Assembly (NCBI GenBank): GCA_013001595.1
Contig: JABDMH010000011.1
Coordinates: 1 to 57,595, forward strand
Length of the DNA: 57,595 nt
Direction: 5' to 3'
From: Saprospiraceae bacterium
Lineage (GTDB): Bacteria; Bacteroidota; Bacteroidia; Chitinophagales; Saprospiraceae
The notes under the pieces: generated by a model
Told to the model about the DNA's origin: nothing
What the model saw: only the letters and a program-made list of their open reading frames with translations
The model's database searches: none
Position numbers and translations under genes: made by a program
Shown: positions 35,266 to 45,119 of the stretch, one piece after another
How the letters are laid out: the number at the start of each line of letters is the position of its first letter
Numbering within the stretch: the first letter of the stretch is position 1

Positions 35266-38200
35266 CTAAGCCTTGACAGCTCGGGAAAAGTGCTTTTTCT
35301 TTTTCACTTCTTTTGCTACCAAATCATCGGTAAGATCGCTAACGATCGGCGTAGCAATAAAGACGGATGAGTATGTACCAACTATAACACCTACGAGGAG
35401 TGCAAAGGCAAAACCTTTAATGCTGCTTCCTCCGAAGAAGAATAGGATGGCCACCACCAAAATGGTGGTGAAAGAAGTAATGATCGTTCGACTGACTGTA
35501 CTATTGACTGCCATGTTGATGACCTCCTCTTTAGACTTTTTGGTATAGGTATTGAGGAATTCCCGAATACGATCAAACACAACAACCGTATCGTTAATCG
35601 AATATCCAATTACCGTCAGTAATGCCGCTATAAAGGCCTGATCGATCTCCATGGTCCAGGGCACAATGCCATGAAAAATGGAGAACACACTGAGTACTAC
35701 CAAGGTATCATGGAAGAGTGCTGCCACCGCACCCATACTATATTGCCACTTGCTAAATCGTATGAATATATAGAGGAAAACCAACAATAATGAAAAAATG
35801 GTTGCATACACAGAACTCTCCTTGATGTCATCTGCAATCGTCGGTCCTACCTTACTACTGCTAATGACATGTGTACCACGACCGTCCCCACTTTTGAACT
35901 GCTCCATGTCAAGGTTGCCACCGACGATGCCGTTGATTCCAGCATACATGGCTTGCATAACACTGTCGGCCGCAAATTCACTGTCGTCTTCAATACGGTA
36001 GTCTGTTACGATGTTAAACGTGTTTTCCGTGTCTACAGATTTTACCTGAGGCTCCGATTCAAAATAAACAGCAAGTCCTGACCGCAATGTTGCGGCATCG
36101 ATATCCGCCCCTTGGTCAAACTCAATAGTGTAGGAATATCCTCCTTTAAAATCCACGCCTAGATCAAAACTTCTCACAAAGAAAGAGGTTATTCCTGCTA
36201 AAATTATGATGCCGGAAACTACATATGCTACCCGACGCTTCTTAAGCCAATCAATGCTCAGATTGGAAAACAATCCCTTGGAGCCTGAAGTCCAAAAGGT
36301 TAGTTCTTTACCTCTGGATGTCCACCAATCTATGAGTAGTCGAGTAAAGAGTACAGCAGTAAATAGTGAGAACAATACGCCGATGATCAACACCACCGCA
36401 AAACCCTTAATGGGGCCCATTCCAAAATATACCAATACAAACGCCACCAATATCGTTGTTACGTTGGCATCAATGATGGCGCTATAGCTGTGCTTAAATC
36501 CATCAGCAATGGCCACTGTATTGGACTTTCCTGCCCTAAGTTCTTCACGGATGCGTTCAAAAATGATAACGTTCGCATCTACGGCCATACCAATGGTTAA
36601 TAGGACGCCAGCTATCCCTGGTAGGGTCAACACCGTGCCGTAAGAAGCAAGTGCTCCAAAAATGAAAAACAGATTAGTTAATAGGGCTATGATCGACACA
36701 ATACCTGCCCCACCGTAATAGAAAATCATGAAGACCAGCAATAGGGCAAAACCCACTGCGTATGACTTCAATGAACGATTAATATTATCCGCTCCTAGTG
36801 AAGGTCCAACGGTAGCTTCTTGAATAATTCTTGGCTTCGCTGGCAGCTTACCAATTTGAAGAATGTTAGCAAGGTCTTGTCCTTCCTGAACGGTAAAATC
36901 TCCTGTAATAGATGACTGTCCACCGGTGATGGGGTCATTCACACGCGGTGCCGATACCACTTCGTCGTCTAATACAATGGCGATCTCCCGGTTGTTATCT
37001 TGCGCTGCTTTGGTGGTAAGGTCTGCCCAAATTCGCGCTCCTTGATTATCCATGCTGAGAGAAACGGCCACTTCCTGCGTAGACGGATCAGGCTGAGAAG
37101 TTGCCTTCACTACCCTATCCCCTTCCAGTGGTGCCAGATCTGAGCCCCGCTTTTTCTTCAGCGCATATAACTGATATCTACTTGTTGGCTCTCCGGTTTC
37201 AAAATCATCATATGGTTTGGCACTCCATTTAAACATGACATCAGGAGGGAAAAGCCGCTTTATATCTTGTCTGGCCAAAATCTCGTCGATCTCCTTACGC
37301 TTGTTCTTGTCTGCAACGCCCATAACGGCCAACTGAAAAGCGGTGCCTTGCGAAGTCGGAATATTTAAATCCAATACACTTAATAGAGGCCCCCGATCGC
37401 TGAATGGATCATCAGGCACTTGATTTTCAACAACACTAAAAGTGGAGTCCCCTGTGGGATTACCCAAGCTATCCAAGTTCGCTGTCCAAACGGTATCAAA
37501 AACCACTTCAGGTGCCACTACAGAATCAACAGCCACTGAATCTCCCGCTTGGATCTGCTTCAAGCGGCGATCAGCTTCGATAAACGCGTTCATTAATCCC
37601 GGGTCGTTCACTCGATATACATTCCAGAATTCCAGTTTGGCAGTACTTTGCAAAAAGGATCGAGCACGCTCAGGGTTGTCAATACCAGGAAGTTCTACTA
37701 AAATTAGATCTCGACTGGCATCTAAGGTGATGTTGGGTTGTACTACACCGAGTTTATCTATACGGTCTTTGAGTCTTTTAAAGGTTAGATCAACTGTTTC
37801 ATTGGCCTGACTTCGCAAGATGGAAACTACCTCGCCATCAGAAGTTTCGAAATTGATCTCATCTCGCAAGGCTGGATTTCGGGAAAAGATGCTTGCCAGC
37901 GTTTTCTCACCAGCTATTTCCTGAAAAGCCTCTGCAAACAAGGTCACATAATCTGACTGCTCAGATTTAAGCGCTTCGTCAGCATTATCTAAAGCCTGCA
38001 GCAAAGTGGGGTCTTTACTGTAGTTTGAAATGATTTCAATGTAGTCACGTAGATCTACTTGCATCACCACACTCATGCCACCTTTCAAATCCAGGCCAAA
38101 TGCCAATTGTTGCCTCTTGAGTTCCTCATAAGTGTAACTTTTAAGCATCGGGATCTTAAAAATCTCCTCTGAAGACATCGAATCCAAATAACTGATCCGA

Positions 38201-38376
38201 GCCAATTTGGCTGCGGCGTCTGATTCAGACTGATCATCATAATGCATGGCAGCCTGCTGAGCGCGCTCACTTGCTGCCGATTCCACTCTCTGTGTCGGTA
38301 GTATCAGCAAGTATTGTACTAGACAAACTATCGCCATGATCACCAAAAAGAACTTAACTATACCTTTTCCTTGCAT
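35266..38376 (-). CDS. secDF: Fused protein translocase subunit SecDF
   Basis: A 1036-residue inner-membrane protein. The SecD half (1-680) holds the first helix, the periplasmic P1 region, the mark LVELPGIDNPERARSFLQSTAKLEFW, and RND-type helices with LTLPGIAGVLLTIGMAVDANVIIFERIREELRAGKS. The SecF half (about 690-1036) starts LSIDWLKKRRVAYVVSG and includes FIAALLTVIGYSINDTVVVFDRIRE. It uses proton motive force to help Sec-exported proteins, including T9SS cargo, leave the translocon. The SecD-SecF fusion is normal in Bacteroidota. It is the first gene of the run with the PorE-like gene; a TATATTTG element lies about 45 bases upstream. Confidence 0.97.
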   Translation of the reverse strand: MQGKGIVKFFLVIMAIVCLVQYLLILPTQRVESAASERAQQAAMHYDDQSESDAAAKLARISYLDSMSSEEIFKIPMLKSYTYEELKRQQLAFGLDLKGGMSVVMQVDLRDYIEIISNYSKDPTLLQALDNADEALKSEQSDYVTLFAEAFQEIAGEKTLASIFSRNPALRDEINFETSDGEVVSILRSQANETVDLTFKRLKDRIDKLGVVQPNITLDASRDLILVELPGIDNPERARSFLQSTAKLEFWNVYRVNDPGLMNAFIEADRRLKQIQAGDSVAVDSVVAPEVVFDTVWTANLDSLGNPTGDSTFSVVENQVPDDPFSDRGPLLSVLDLNIPTSQGTAFQLAVMGVADKNKRKEIDEILARQDIKRLFPPDVMFKWSAKPYDDFETGEPTSRYQLYALKKKRGSDLAPLEGDRVVKATSQPDPSTQEVAVSLSMDNQGARIWADLTTKAAQDNNREIAIVLDDEVVSAPRVNDPITGGQSSITGDFTVQEGQDLANILQIGKLPAKPRIIQEATVGPSLGADNINRSLKSYAVGFALLLVFMIFYYGGAGIVSIIALLTNLFFIFGALASYGTVLTLPGIAGVLLTIGMAVDANVIIFERIREELRAGKSNTVAIADGFKHSYSAIIDANVTTILVAFVLVYFGMGPIKGFAVVLIIGVLFSLFTAVLFTRLLIDWWTSRGKELTFWTSGSKGLFSNLSIDWLKKRRVAYVVSGIIILAGITSFFVRSFDLGVDFKGGYSYTIEFDQGADIDAATLRSGLAVYFESEPQVKSVDTENTFNIVTDYRIEDDSEFAADSVMQAMYAGINGIVGGNLDMEQFKSGDGRGTHVISSSKVGPTIADDIKESSVYATIFSLLLVFLYIFIRFSKWQYSMGAVAALFHDTLVVLSVFSIFHGIVPWTMEIDQAFIAALLTVIGYSINDTVVVFDRIREFLNTYTKKSKEEVINMAVNSTVSRTIITSFTTILVVAILFFFGGSSIKGFAFALLVGVIVGTYSSVFIATPIVSDLTDDLVAKEVKKKKHFSRAVKA

Positions 38377-38419
38377 GCTATTGAATTCGTTAATTCGCCG
38401 GAGGCTGCGAAAATTTCGG

Positions 38420-38445
38420 CAAATATAAGTTTTTTAGTTAGCAAA
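38420..38445 (-). promoter_or_regulatory. Candidate promoter of secDF
   Basis: Minus strand: TTTG (38445-38442), 14-base spacer, then TATATTTG (38427-38420), an exact match to the Bacteroidota -7 consensus TAnnTTTG. The start codon is 44 bases downstream. The spacer is shorter than usual, which lowers confidence. Confidence 0.4.
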
Positions 38446-38660
38446 TTGATCTTAAGTTGCCCTTATATGGCAATCACCTTGGGCACTCCATTATGATGCA
38501 AGGTACAACTTACTGTTCCTTTATTCATGACCTTATATATGATAATAAATGCAGATACTATCTGTCAAGGGGGATATAAGGTTACCAATAAATCTAAAGA
38601 AACAGCTTCCTGGGGACGCCCCGTATTCATTATGGGAAGTGGGTATCCATCTTTTCCCAC

Positions 38661-38688
38661 TTTTGAGAACTGAAAGTCCTTACTTTCG
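38661..38688 (+). promoter_or_regulatory. Candidate promoter of the BON-LysM gene
   Basis: TTTTG (38661-38665), 15-base spacer, then TACTTTCG (38681-38688), one change from TAnnTTTG. The start codon lies 60 bases further on. Confidence 0.35.
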
Positions 38689-38747
38689 CGTTGTAAAAAC
38701 GTGTATACTCTGCACCATCATTAACTAACTTAAATTTTTTTAAAACC

Positions 38748-39233
38748 ATGGGATTATTTTCATTTCTGAAGAAGGCAGGATCAAACATTTTCAAGTCTTC
38801 CGAAACCAAAGCTGCAGAAGCTGCGGAAGAGGCTGAAGCCAGGAAACAACAAATGCTAATTGCACTTAGGGGTGTGGTAGATGGTTTGGGGCTTCCCATC
38901 GATGACTTAGATCTAGATGTAGATTTGGAGGAAGATAAAGTTACGGTCTATGGACAGACAGAATCACAAGCTGACAAGGAGAAAATCATTCTGGCTCTGG
39001 GGAATGTAGCCGGAATAGCTACTGTGGACGATCGCATCTCTGTTGTAACTCCTGCTCCCGAGGCCACTTTCTATGAAGTTCAAAGTGGGGACTCATTATC
39101 TAAGATCGCTAAGGCGCAATATGGTGATGCAATGAAGTATCCTGTGATCTTTGAAGCAAATAAACCAATGCTTTCTGATCCCGATAAAATTTATCCCGGT
39201 CAGGTGCTAAGAATTCCGCCATTGGAAGGATAA
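38748..39233 (+). CDS. lysM: BON-LysM domain peptidoglycan/potassium-binding protein (Kbp/YgaU-like)
   Basis: A 161-residue protein without an N-terminal signal. After an Ala/Glu-rich helix (about 15-40) come a BON domain (about 45-103, KVTVYGQTESQADKEKIILAL) and a LysM domain (about 108-157, YEVQSGDSLSKIAKAQYGDAMKYPVIFEANKP). This two-domain order and length are those of E. coli Kbp (YgaU), a cytoplasmic K+-binding protein; the LysM domain may bind peptidoglycan if the protein is exported by another path. It is divergent from secDF and ends in its own terminator at 39255-39291, so it is a single-gene transcript. Confidence 0.93.
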   Translation: MGLFSFLKKAGSNIFKSSETKAAEAAEEAEARKQQMLIALRGVVDGLGLPIDDLDLDVDLEEDKVTVYGQTESQADKEKIILALGNVAGIATVDDRISVVTPAPEATFYEVQSGDSLSKIAKAQYGDAMKYPVIFEANKPMLSDPDKIYPGQVLRIPPLEG

Positions 39234-39254
39234 GCAGTAAAGAATATTTTTGAG

Positions 39255-39291
39255 AAGGGTGTGACAAGAAATTGTGACACCTTTTTTTTTT
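39255..39291 (+). terminator. Intrinsic terminator after the BON-LysM gene
   Basis: GGTGTGACA, loop AGAAAT, TGTGACACC (one G-G mismatch), then a run of ten T. It lies 22 bases after the stop codon. Confidence 0.8.
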
Positions 39292-39360
39292 AAAACTAGG
39301 TGTTCTACTCACAGGGAATTCTGCTGCAGTTCATCAGGCCAACACTCAACATATTTGTGT

Positions 39361-40446
39361 TCAATCCGCGAACCAGGTGCGCATAACTTCTTCAGCGGGT
39401 TTAGACTGAGGAGTAAAGTCTCTTTCCATCCGGCCTACAGATCGATGTCCTGCTCCCTGCCATTGCCAGAACATCACTCCTGCAAACCATGGGGTGTCCC
39501 AGACAGAACGGAAGAAAGCTTCGTAGCAATTTGCTTGGGTCTGCGGCGAAGCTGCCAATTGTTCATCTGCTTGAGACAACCACCTCCATGGTTCAACAGC
39601 AGCATCCAGTGTGCTTTTATAGCCCAATTCTGTAAACAGGATTGGCTTACCTTGTGCCCTACTGAATCTGTCCAGTTTTTCGATCCATGGTTTCCAAGCG
39701 ATGCATAGTTGATCCACGTTCGGCTCCTCTTTTTCTGTCAGAGGGAAGTACGCCTGAATCCCTATGAAATCAAGTTCTTGCCAAAAGGTGATGTGCTCGT
39801 ATTCTTCAAACCAATTGGCTGCATAAAACAGTTTGCCATCATATACCCTGCGGACAGCACGGATCAAATCCTTCCAATATTGTGGCCGGTGTTTGGTGAG
39901 TTTGCTCAATTCTGTTCCGATGCAGAAAGCATGAGCCTCCATTTCTGCACTCAAGGCCGCATAATGTAAGATATAATCCCTGTAAGAATCACTCCAGAGC
40001 TTCCAGTCAGCTTCATTTCTAAAATGAATGTCTGATCTCCATTTACCTTGATCAGTCTGCATCCAGATATGGGGCTTAATAATGCACTTTAAATCCAAAT
40101 CGTGAGCTCTTGCGGCAAGAGCGTAATAAGATGAATCTCGTCGAGTCCGTGAATTGCGCCGCCGACCAGAAGTTAAAAGCTTCGGGTCATCGTATGTGCG
40201 TTGATAGGCATAGGGCACGAGCACAATTTCGTTCACATGCCCATTCTTTAATGCCGCAAGGCCTTCTTGCAAGCTGGCACCCCTGCCAAAATAGTGCATC
40301 CCCTTAATCTTGTCCTGTACTTTGACATGCGCCAAAAGCCCCATTGGTACTTGCTTCCCTTGCAGTGAAACAGATACAGGGCTTATCAATCCAATGACCA
40401 TGGATACAAAGATCAGATACATTAGTTTCGTGGATGGTATAGCCAT
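39361..40446 (-). CDS. GH113-like glycoside hydrolase
   Basis: About 361 residues from the chosen Met (MAIPSTKLMYLIF), which follows the upstream gene's stop by one base and begins a signal-anchor; the longer frame would overlap that gene. It is a TIM-barrel resembling GH113 beta-mannanases and related proteins: GMHYFGRGASLQEGL, IVLVPYAYQ, IIKPHIWM (residues 142-149 of the longer frame), CIGTELSKL with the likely acid/base Glu199, FIGIQAYFPL, and PILFTELGYKS with the likely nucleophile Glu. The closing GVMFWQWQG fits the family. It is probably periplasmic. It is the last gene of a minus-strand series that includes a 2-hydroxyacid dehydrogenase, an apiosidase-like protein and a heparinase-type lyase, which suggests polysaccharide breakdown. 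Exact specificity is uncertain. Confidence 0.78.
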   Translation of the reverse strand: MAIPSTKLMYLIFVSMVIGLISPVSVSLQGKQVPMGLLAHVKVQDKIKGMHYFGRGASLQEGLAALKNGHVNEIVLVPYAYQRTYDDPKLLTSGRRRNSRTRRDSSYYALAARAHDLDLKCIIKPHIWMQTDQGKWRSDIHFRNEADWKLWSDSYRDYILHYAALSAEMEAHAFCIGTELSKLTKHRPQYWKDLIRAVRRVYDGKLFYAANWFEEYEHITFWQELDFIGIQAYFPLTEKEEPNVDQLCIAWKPWIEKLDRFSRAQGKPILFTELGYKSTLDAAVEPWRWLSQADEQLAASPQTQANCYEAFFRSVWDTPWFAGVMFWQWQGAGHRSVGRMERDFTPQSKPAEEVMRTWFAD

Positions 40447-40447
40447 A

Positions 40448-41395
40448 CTAAATGATCCTGTTTTCTTTCGATCCTGATTTGACGCGGCTGATGTTTTCAG
40501 CAGCAATAGCTATTAAGGCTCGACGGGCTTCGCGACTGCGCCAGGCCATGTGTGGTGTTACTAGAATGTCCTTGATATGCAGTACTGGGTTTTTATCTCT
40601 GGGCGGTTCTTTCTGCAACACATCCAAACCTGCACCGGCAATCTGGCCCGTGGTCACTGATTCGATAAGATCCTGCTCGTTTACCAACCCTCCCCTACCA
40701 GTGTTAATGAGCACAGCACTTCGCTTCATGCTGGCCAGTGTCCTGGCATTAACGACCTCCTTCGTCTGTTCAGTAAGGGGTGCATGCAATGATAGAAAAT
40801 CACTTCTTCTGAACAATTCCTCTTGATCGACAGATTCTACATTCGAATCAGTGATGGCATTTCTTGCATGTCCCAGAACATGCATTCCAAATACCAGTGC
40901 CATCTCTCCCAACCTCCTTCCGATCTTTCCATAGCCAAAGATTCCCAGCGTCTTGCCTTTGAGTTCTGAGACAGAATGAAGTGTATAAGAAAAATCATCC
41001 TGAACAGACCAGTCTCCTTGTTGAACCGATCGATGATGTGATTCGACACGATTGGCAAAGGCAAGCATAAGGGCCATGGCATGTTGCGCCACCGATTCTG
41101 ATCCGTAGCCAACAGCATTGTACACACTGATGCCATTGTTGCGAGCCTCCTCTATGTCTACATTATCATAGCCAGTAGCTAGCATGCAAATGCCTTTGAG
41201 ATCAGGTAATTCCGACATTTCTTCTTCTCCAATGCGCACTTTATTCACCAAGATCACTTCTGCACCAAGTGATCGCGGTACAATCTCTGTGGGTAATGAA
41301 CGGTCATAAAGGTCTACATCACCAAGATCCAAAATCGGTTGCCAATCTAAATCACCTGGATTCACTGTATATCCATCTAGGACAACTATTTTCAT
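40448..41395 (-). CDS. D-isomer-specific 2-hydroxyacid dehydrogenase (glycerate dehydrogenase-like)
   Basis: A 315-residue cytoplasmic enzyme that interconverts a 2-oxoacid and a D-2-hydroxyacid with NAD(P)H. The Rossmann motif GIFGYGKIGRRLG lies in the middle, NTGRGGLVNEQDL holds the substrate-binding Arg, AGLDVLQKEPP the catalytic-triad Glu, and VTPHMAWRS the catalytic His. The opening MKIVVLDGYTVNPGDLDW is characteristic of the glycerate/hydroxypyruvate dehydrogenase branch. Its stop is one base before the chosen start of the GH113-like gene, so these two are cotranscribed and perhaps translationally coupled. In this setting it may handle a product of sugar-acid breakdown, which is inference. 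Confidence 0.92.
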   Translation of the reverse strand: MKIVVLDGYTVNPGDLDWQPILDLGDVDLYDRSLPTEIVPRSLGAEVILVNKVRIGEEEMSELPDLKGICMLATGYDNVDIEEARNNGISVYNAVGYGSESVAQHAMALMLAFANRVESHHRSVQQGDWSVQDDFSYTLHSVSELKGKTLGIFGYGKIGRRLGEMALVFGMHVLGHARNAITDSNVESVDQEELFRRSDFLSLHAPLTEQTKEVVNARTLASMKRSAVLINTGRGGLVNEQDLIESVTTGQIAGAGLDVLQKEPPRDKNPVLHIKDILVTPHMAWRSREARRALIAIAAENISRVKSGSKENRII

Positions 41396-41458
41396 TTTAC
41401 AACTTCCATTTTGATTGTCTACACTTGCCTACTGATCCGTCCTCTGGCTAGTACACCA

Positions 41459-43114
41459 TTAAGGAGAGTCTTCCTTTTGCCCAATAATAAGTACCCATGG
41501 TTCTTCACTTGGCGCAGAGTACGTGGTTGACTCCGTTTTCTGATCGCTTCCCATTGCACCTGTGGTCGGATTGAACCAACGGAAAGGAGTACCGCTAGTC
41601 ACCTGCTCCACGGTCACCACACCTCCTTCGGATAGATAGGACACATAAAACTCTTTTCCTTGGCATAACAATGGTTGACCTTTAGCGGTCAAATCCCAAC
41701 GCTTTTCCATATCTAAGAAATCAAAACCTTCAAAAGCCTTTGATACCAAGCCAACATAATTAGAACCCTCCATCTTGAGAGCTTCGTACCAAGCCTTTTC
41801 TTGATTGGTCCAGGTTGACCAACCAGTTTCGTCGGGTATCACTTTCCACTGCCACAAGCTGGCTGCGCCATAGACCACACCCATCGTTCCACCAGACATC
41901 AACTGCATCCAGGCATCTTCACCCTGCCACCAACCCAGTCCATTCTGACCACTGTTCATGCCTTCATAGGTGGGCTCACCATTGGCCGAAGCTTTGGTGG
42001 GTAGATTGTCATACATGCGCTCCACCTTATGATATAGATGTTCATTACCATGTCCAGTTTGCGCCCATTGAAAATCAAGCCAGGACTCTGCTTGATGGAC
42101 CTTATTATAATGGTTACAATATTGAGGATGCTTCTCCGCCCACGTCGCTATATAGTCATCGCAGGGGTTGTAATGCAATCCCGTGGGTTGCCCATAGCAA
42201 TCTTCTTTCTGTAGCATTTCACCACTTTCCTTTATTCCTGGGTCTTTCGCATTATTATCTCCAGCAAGCAACCAAAACGCTGGCTTGCTCCCATATCGGG
42301 CCAGCAGGTAACGGCAATAGCGCACATATTCTTCGGCCCCAACCTCCTTACCCAATGTCCTTTTACCCTTCCAACCGAAACCATGAAAAACTGGCTGATA
42401 AACAGGTACAATGCCATGCTCAAGTAGAATATCCATCAGGGTATCCAAATATTGATAATAACTCGGCTTCAAATCATTGATGTGACCACTGGAAAGATCA
42501 GAAAATCCACGCATAAATCCCTGGTCCGTATTTCTTGCCTCCGGTCCATCAGCCTCCATATCTGGTTGTACCGTCATAAGAAGTGCGCAATTATAGCCTT
42601 TAGCTTGCCGGTCTTCCGCATAAGTCTTCACTTGAGATTTGGTGGCACGAAATGGCAGCGACCAAGGAGTATCTCCCACTACTAAAAACGGAGTACCTTC
42701 ACTATGCATGACGTTTCTTTTACCAGGAGACATTTGCAGTAAGCCATGTCGAATCAGGTCATCTTCTCCCTCATAGGGTACAGACCTTAATTGTCCATGC
42801 TGACCATCTAATCCCATATCGCTTGGATCTGATGCTTTAGTCTTCCAACTCCAGATGCTTCCTGTATCTGGTGGTGCAAATCTTATTTTCCAACGGGAAT
42901 CTCCATCCCAAAAGGCTGGTCGTATGAGGCTTCTGCCCGAATCATTGGTAAAAGTCGCCGAGACATCGATATCTACATAACCGTTGTTATAGCCTTTATC
43001 TGAAGTAAGTACTATTTCTGATGTCGTCCATTGCGGTACTTCAGGAATGGTAGCCGCCTTCTTAGCACAGCTGAAACAGATCGAATAGCAAAGAATCAAA
43101 ATGAGTACTCTCAT
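41459..43114 (-). CDS. DUF5060/DUF4038 apiosidase-like glycoside hydrolase lipoprotein
   Basis: About 551 residues from the chosen Met (MRVLILILCYSICFSC), whose lipobox Cys makes it a lipoprotein; the longer frame adds 22 residues without signal features. Domains in order: a DUF5060 beta-sandwich (about 20-115, including AFWDGDSRWKIRFAPP and GQLRSV), a DUF4038 TIM-barrel (about 120-455, with PFLVVGDTPWSLPFRAT, GYNCALLMTVQP and FWLLAGDNNAKDP) and a C-terminal putative collagen-binding-like beta domain. GH140 apiosidase of gut Bacteroides has the same core. It lies 63 bp upstream of the hydroxyacid dehydrogenase and 73 bp downstream of the heparinase-type gene, all minus strand, so a shared transcript is likely. 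True substrate unknown. Confidence 0.85.
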   Translation of the reverse strand: MRVLILILCYSICFSCAKKAATIPEVPQWTTSEIVLTSDKGYNNGYVDIDVSATFTNDSGRSLIRPAFWDGDSRWKIRFAPPDTGSIWSWKTKASDPSDMGLDGQHGQLRSVPYEGEDDLIRHGLLQMSPGKRNVMHSEGTPFLVVGDTPWSLPFRATKSQVKTYAEDRQAKGYNCALLMTVQPDMEADGPEARNTDQGFMRGFSDLSSGHINDLKPSYYQYLDTLMDILLEHGIVPVYQPVFHGFGWKGKRTLGKEVGAEEYVRYCRYLLARYGSKPAFWLLAGDNNAKDPGIKESGEMLQKEDCYGQPTGLHYNPCDDYIATWAEKHPQYCNHYNKVHQAESWLDFQWAQTGHGNEHLYHKVERMYDNLPTKASANGEPTYEGMNSGQNGLGWWQGEDAWMQLMSGGTMGVVYGAASLWQWKVIPDETGWSTWTNQEKAWYEALKMEGSNYVGLVSKAFEGFDFLDMEKRWDLTAKGQPLLCQGKEFYVSYLSEGGVVTVEQVTSGTPFRWFNPTTGAMGSDQKTESTTYSAPSEEPWVLIIGQKEDSP

Positions 43115-43187
43115 GAATCCAAGATAACACAATGATGCACTTGGGGCTACGACTATCCCAAAATATTGCCGCTTGTTCATCTTGATA

Positions 43188-45119
43188 TCAAAAACGCGTT
43201 ATCGTATATTGATAATGCCCCCTTTTATCCAGATCAGTCTCCCTCAAACTGAGGCGATAAATCTTTGTTCCCCAAATTTTCGTCAGCCTAGGGTCAGCCA
43301 ATTCAATTGTCTTGATGGAAGAAATTAACGCACCTGCATCAAAAGTCATTTGAAGTGACACATCATTGCTATGCCAATGTATGGTTCCGGAATCTATCAA
43401 AACTGGTTTGCCCCATGTTAAGAAATTAATCTCTTGCGCCTCCAAAGAATTTTGCAAACTAAATCTATCTTCGACTAGCAGAACATCCTCATCTAAATCA
43501 TAAGATCTAATCCATTCATTTACCTGCGCATCTTTCGGATAGGCTGTAGAAATATCCATGGTGAAAAGCTGTTCATCTGCTTTGAAAGTTGTACTGCGTG
43601 CAGAATATGAACGGCCAACTTTTTGAGAAAAGCCATTTATTTTCGGGACATTATGATAGTCACTCTGCATGGTCCAAATATCATAGCGTTCACTACTAAA
43701 AGTTTGTCGGGTATATGTACCTACCCCAACATCAATAAAAAATGGAATATCATCTACGTATAAACTAAATGTTCCCACATCGTTGTGATTATGACTTTGT
43801 CCATTATGGCTACCTTTTGCTCCCACAAAAAATCCTTGATGATTCTGCATATAACAAAATTCTGTGTCGCCATACCATGCTGATTGATATATGGGTAACT
43901 GCGCTTTTTCCTCTACCAACTTTCCATAAACAGTTAGGTTAAACAAGACTCGGTTAATGTCGCTTGAGACAATGGTATGGTAAGGATCTTCCCGATCCCT
44001 CAGGTAGGCAGCAAAATGTTGCATCTCTTCACTTTCTACTTTTCCGCCGTAACGATAGATCAATGCTGAGTTGCCATGTGCTTTTGCGGAAGCATCCGCA
44101 AAATTCACAACCCATCCATCGCCCACATAACTCTTTGAAATATATTCACCCATTGACCCTATTATTGGTTCCTCAAACACAGCTACTTGGCCACCGGTAG
44201 CCAGAGATAATAGATCCAAATAATCAAACATCTTTCCAGCTGCATGACTCCAATATGATGGACCTTCCTCGCAAGCTCCATCATCATCATAATAATTAAT
44301 AAATTGATCGACAGAATGCATGGTGCGGTAAACCACTTCTGCCAATACATCTCGATCGTTCTCCAGTAATAAATAGCACATTAATACATTAAAATTGCAC
44401 CAAGGATTCCAATTATTCACGTGGGTAAATTTTTCAGGACCAAAAGATTGCCACCAAAAATCACTGCGTTGCACATAGGGCTCTAATATTCTCTCTTGCA
44501 AGTGGTCCCTCAATCTCATAGAAATCAGCGGAGAAGCCTTGTCAAATTCTTCTCGAAAAAAATAATGCACCCAAGCATAGAAAGATCCCAGGTTTCCTGC
44601 ACTCAAATCTATTGTATATTCATTGGGGTCGGGTACAGCGAGTTTACTGGAAGTTTGAAAGGCCTTTAGGTGCGCAGATAAAACCCAAGTGGTCATCTCA
44701 CAAGCCAACCAAGCGCTATTCAAAATCTGATCTATAAATCGCCCCTCTCCTTCAGTTAATTCTGCCAACACAAGTGCCAATGCTGCTTGATGATTTGCCC
44801 TGAGTGGTTTTTGCATTATTTCCCTTGAACCGCTTCTATCGAATTCCATGTAATCACTCAGAGTAATTACTTCCCATTGGTAATTTAAATACGCTTCGCC
44901 TTCCTTAACCAATTGCTCCCTAATCGGTATTGTCAGTTTCTGCCAACCCTCGCGATCGCTATACTCGGGAAAAGGAACCCACTCCTGATTATATCGCAGA
45001 TTGTTTTTCAAAGTGGATAAGTTGGCAGCATTTTGCAAGAGGTTTCTTTGAGTTTGGGACAGGGTAGATTCTAGCCCAATAAATACCAATAAAAATACTA
45101 TACAATAATTACGCTTCAT
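43188..45119 (-). CDS. Heparinase II/III family polysaccharide lyase, secreted
   Basis: A 643-residue protein with a signal peptide (1-21, MKRNYCIVFLLVFIGLESTLS). The N-terminal half (about 40-360) is an alpha/alpha toroid; the C-terminal half is an antiparallel beta-sandwich. The motif GAKGSHNGQSHNHNDVGTFSLY with FFIDVGVGTYT is the well-conserved heparinase II/III signature (a His-containing beta segment, with a metal ligand). DIWTMQSDYHNVPKINGF and the upstream FGPEKFTHVNNWNPWCNFN fit the catalytic region of PL12/PL15/PL17-type lyases, which cleave uronate-containing chains by beta-elimination. I cannot choose the exact PL family. Upstream, 222 bp away, is the DUF6807 gene on the same strand. 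Confidence 0.87.
   Translation of the reverse strand: MKRNYCIVFLLVFIGLESTLSQTQRNLLQNAANLSTLKNNLRYNQEWVPFPEYSDREGWQKLTIPIREQLVKEGEAYLNYQWEVITLSDYMEFDRSGSREIMQKPLRANHQAALALVLAELTEGEGRFIDQILNSAWLACEMTTWVLSAHLKAFQTSSKLAVPDPNEYTIDLSAGNLGSFYAWVHYFFREEFDKASPLISMRLRDHLQERILEPYVQRSDFWWQSFGPEKFTHVNNWNPWCNFNVLMCYLLLENDRDVLAEVVYRTMHSVDQFINYYDDDGACEEGPSYWSHAAGKMFDYLDLLSLATGGQVAVFEEPIIGSMGEYISKSYVGDGWVVNFADASAKAHGNSALIYRYGGKVESEEMQHFAAYLRDREDPYHTIVSSDINRVLFNLTVYGKLVEEKAQLPIYQSAWYGDTEFCYMQNHQGFFVGAKGSHNGQSHNHNDVGTFSLYVDDIPFFIDVGVGTYTRQTFSSERYDIWTMQSDYHNVPKINGFSQKVGRSYSARSTTFKADEQLFTMDISTAYPKDAQVNEWIRSYDLDEDVLLVEDRFSLQNSLEAQEINFLTWGKPVLIDSGTIHWHSNDVSLQMTFDAGALISSIKTIELADPRLTKIWGTKIYRLSLRETDLDKRGHYQYTITRF

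Larger units (their letters stand above)
38377..38747. other. Divergent intergenic stretch between secDF and the LysM gene
   Basis: About 370 bases holding promoters for both directions (see the two promoter entries). Apart from a weak TGCCC...GGGCA pairing near 38458-38490 and a short GGGGACGCCCC hairpin near 38612, I see nothing else in it. Confidence 0.5.
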
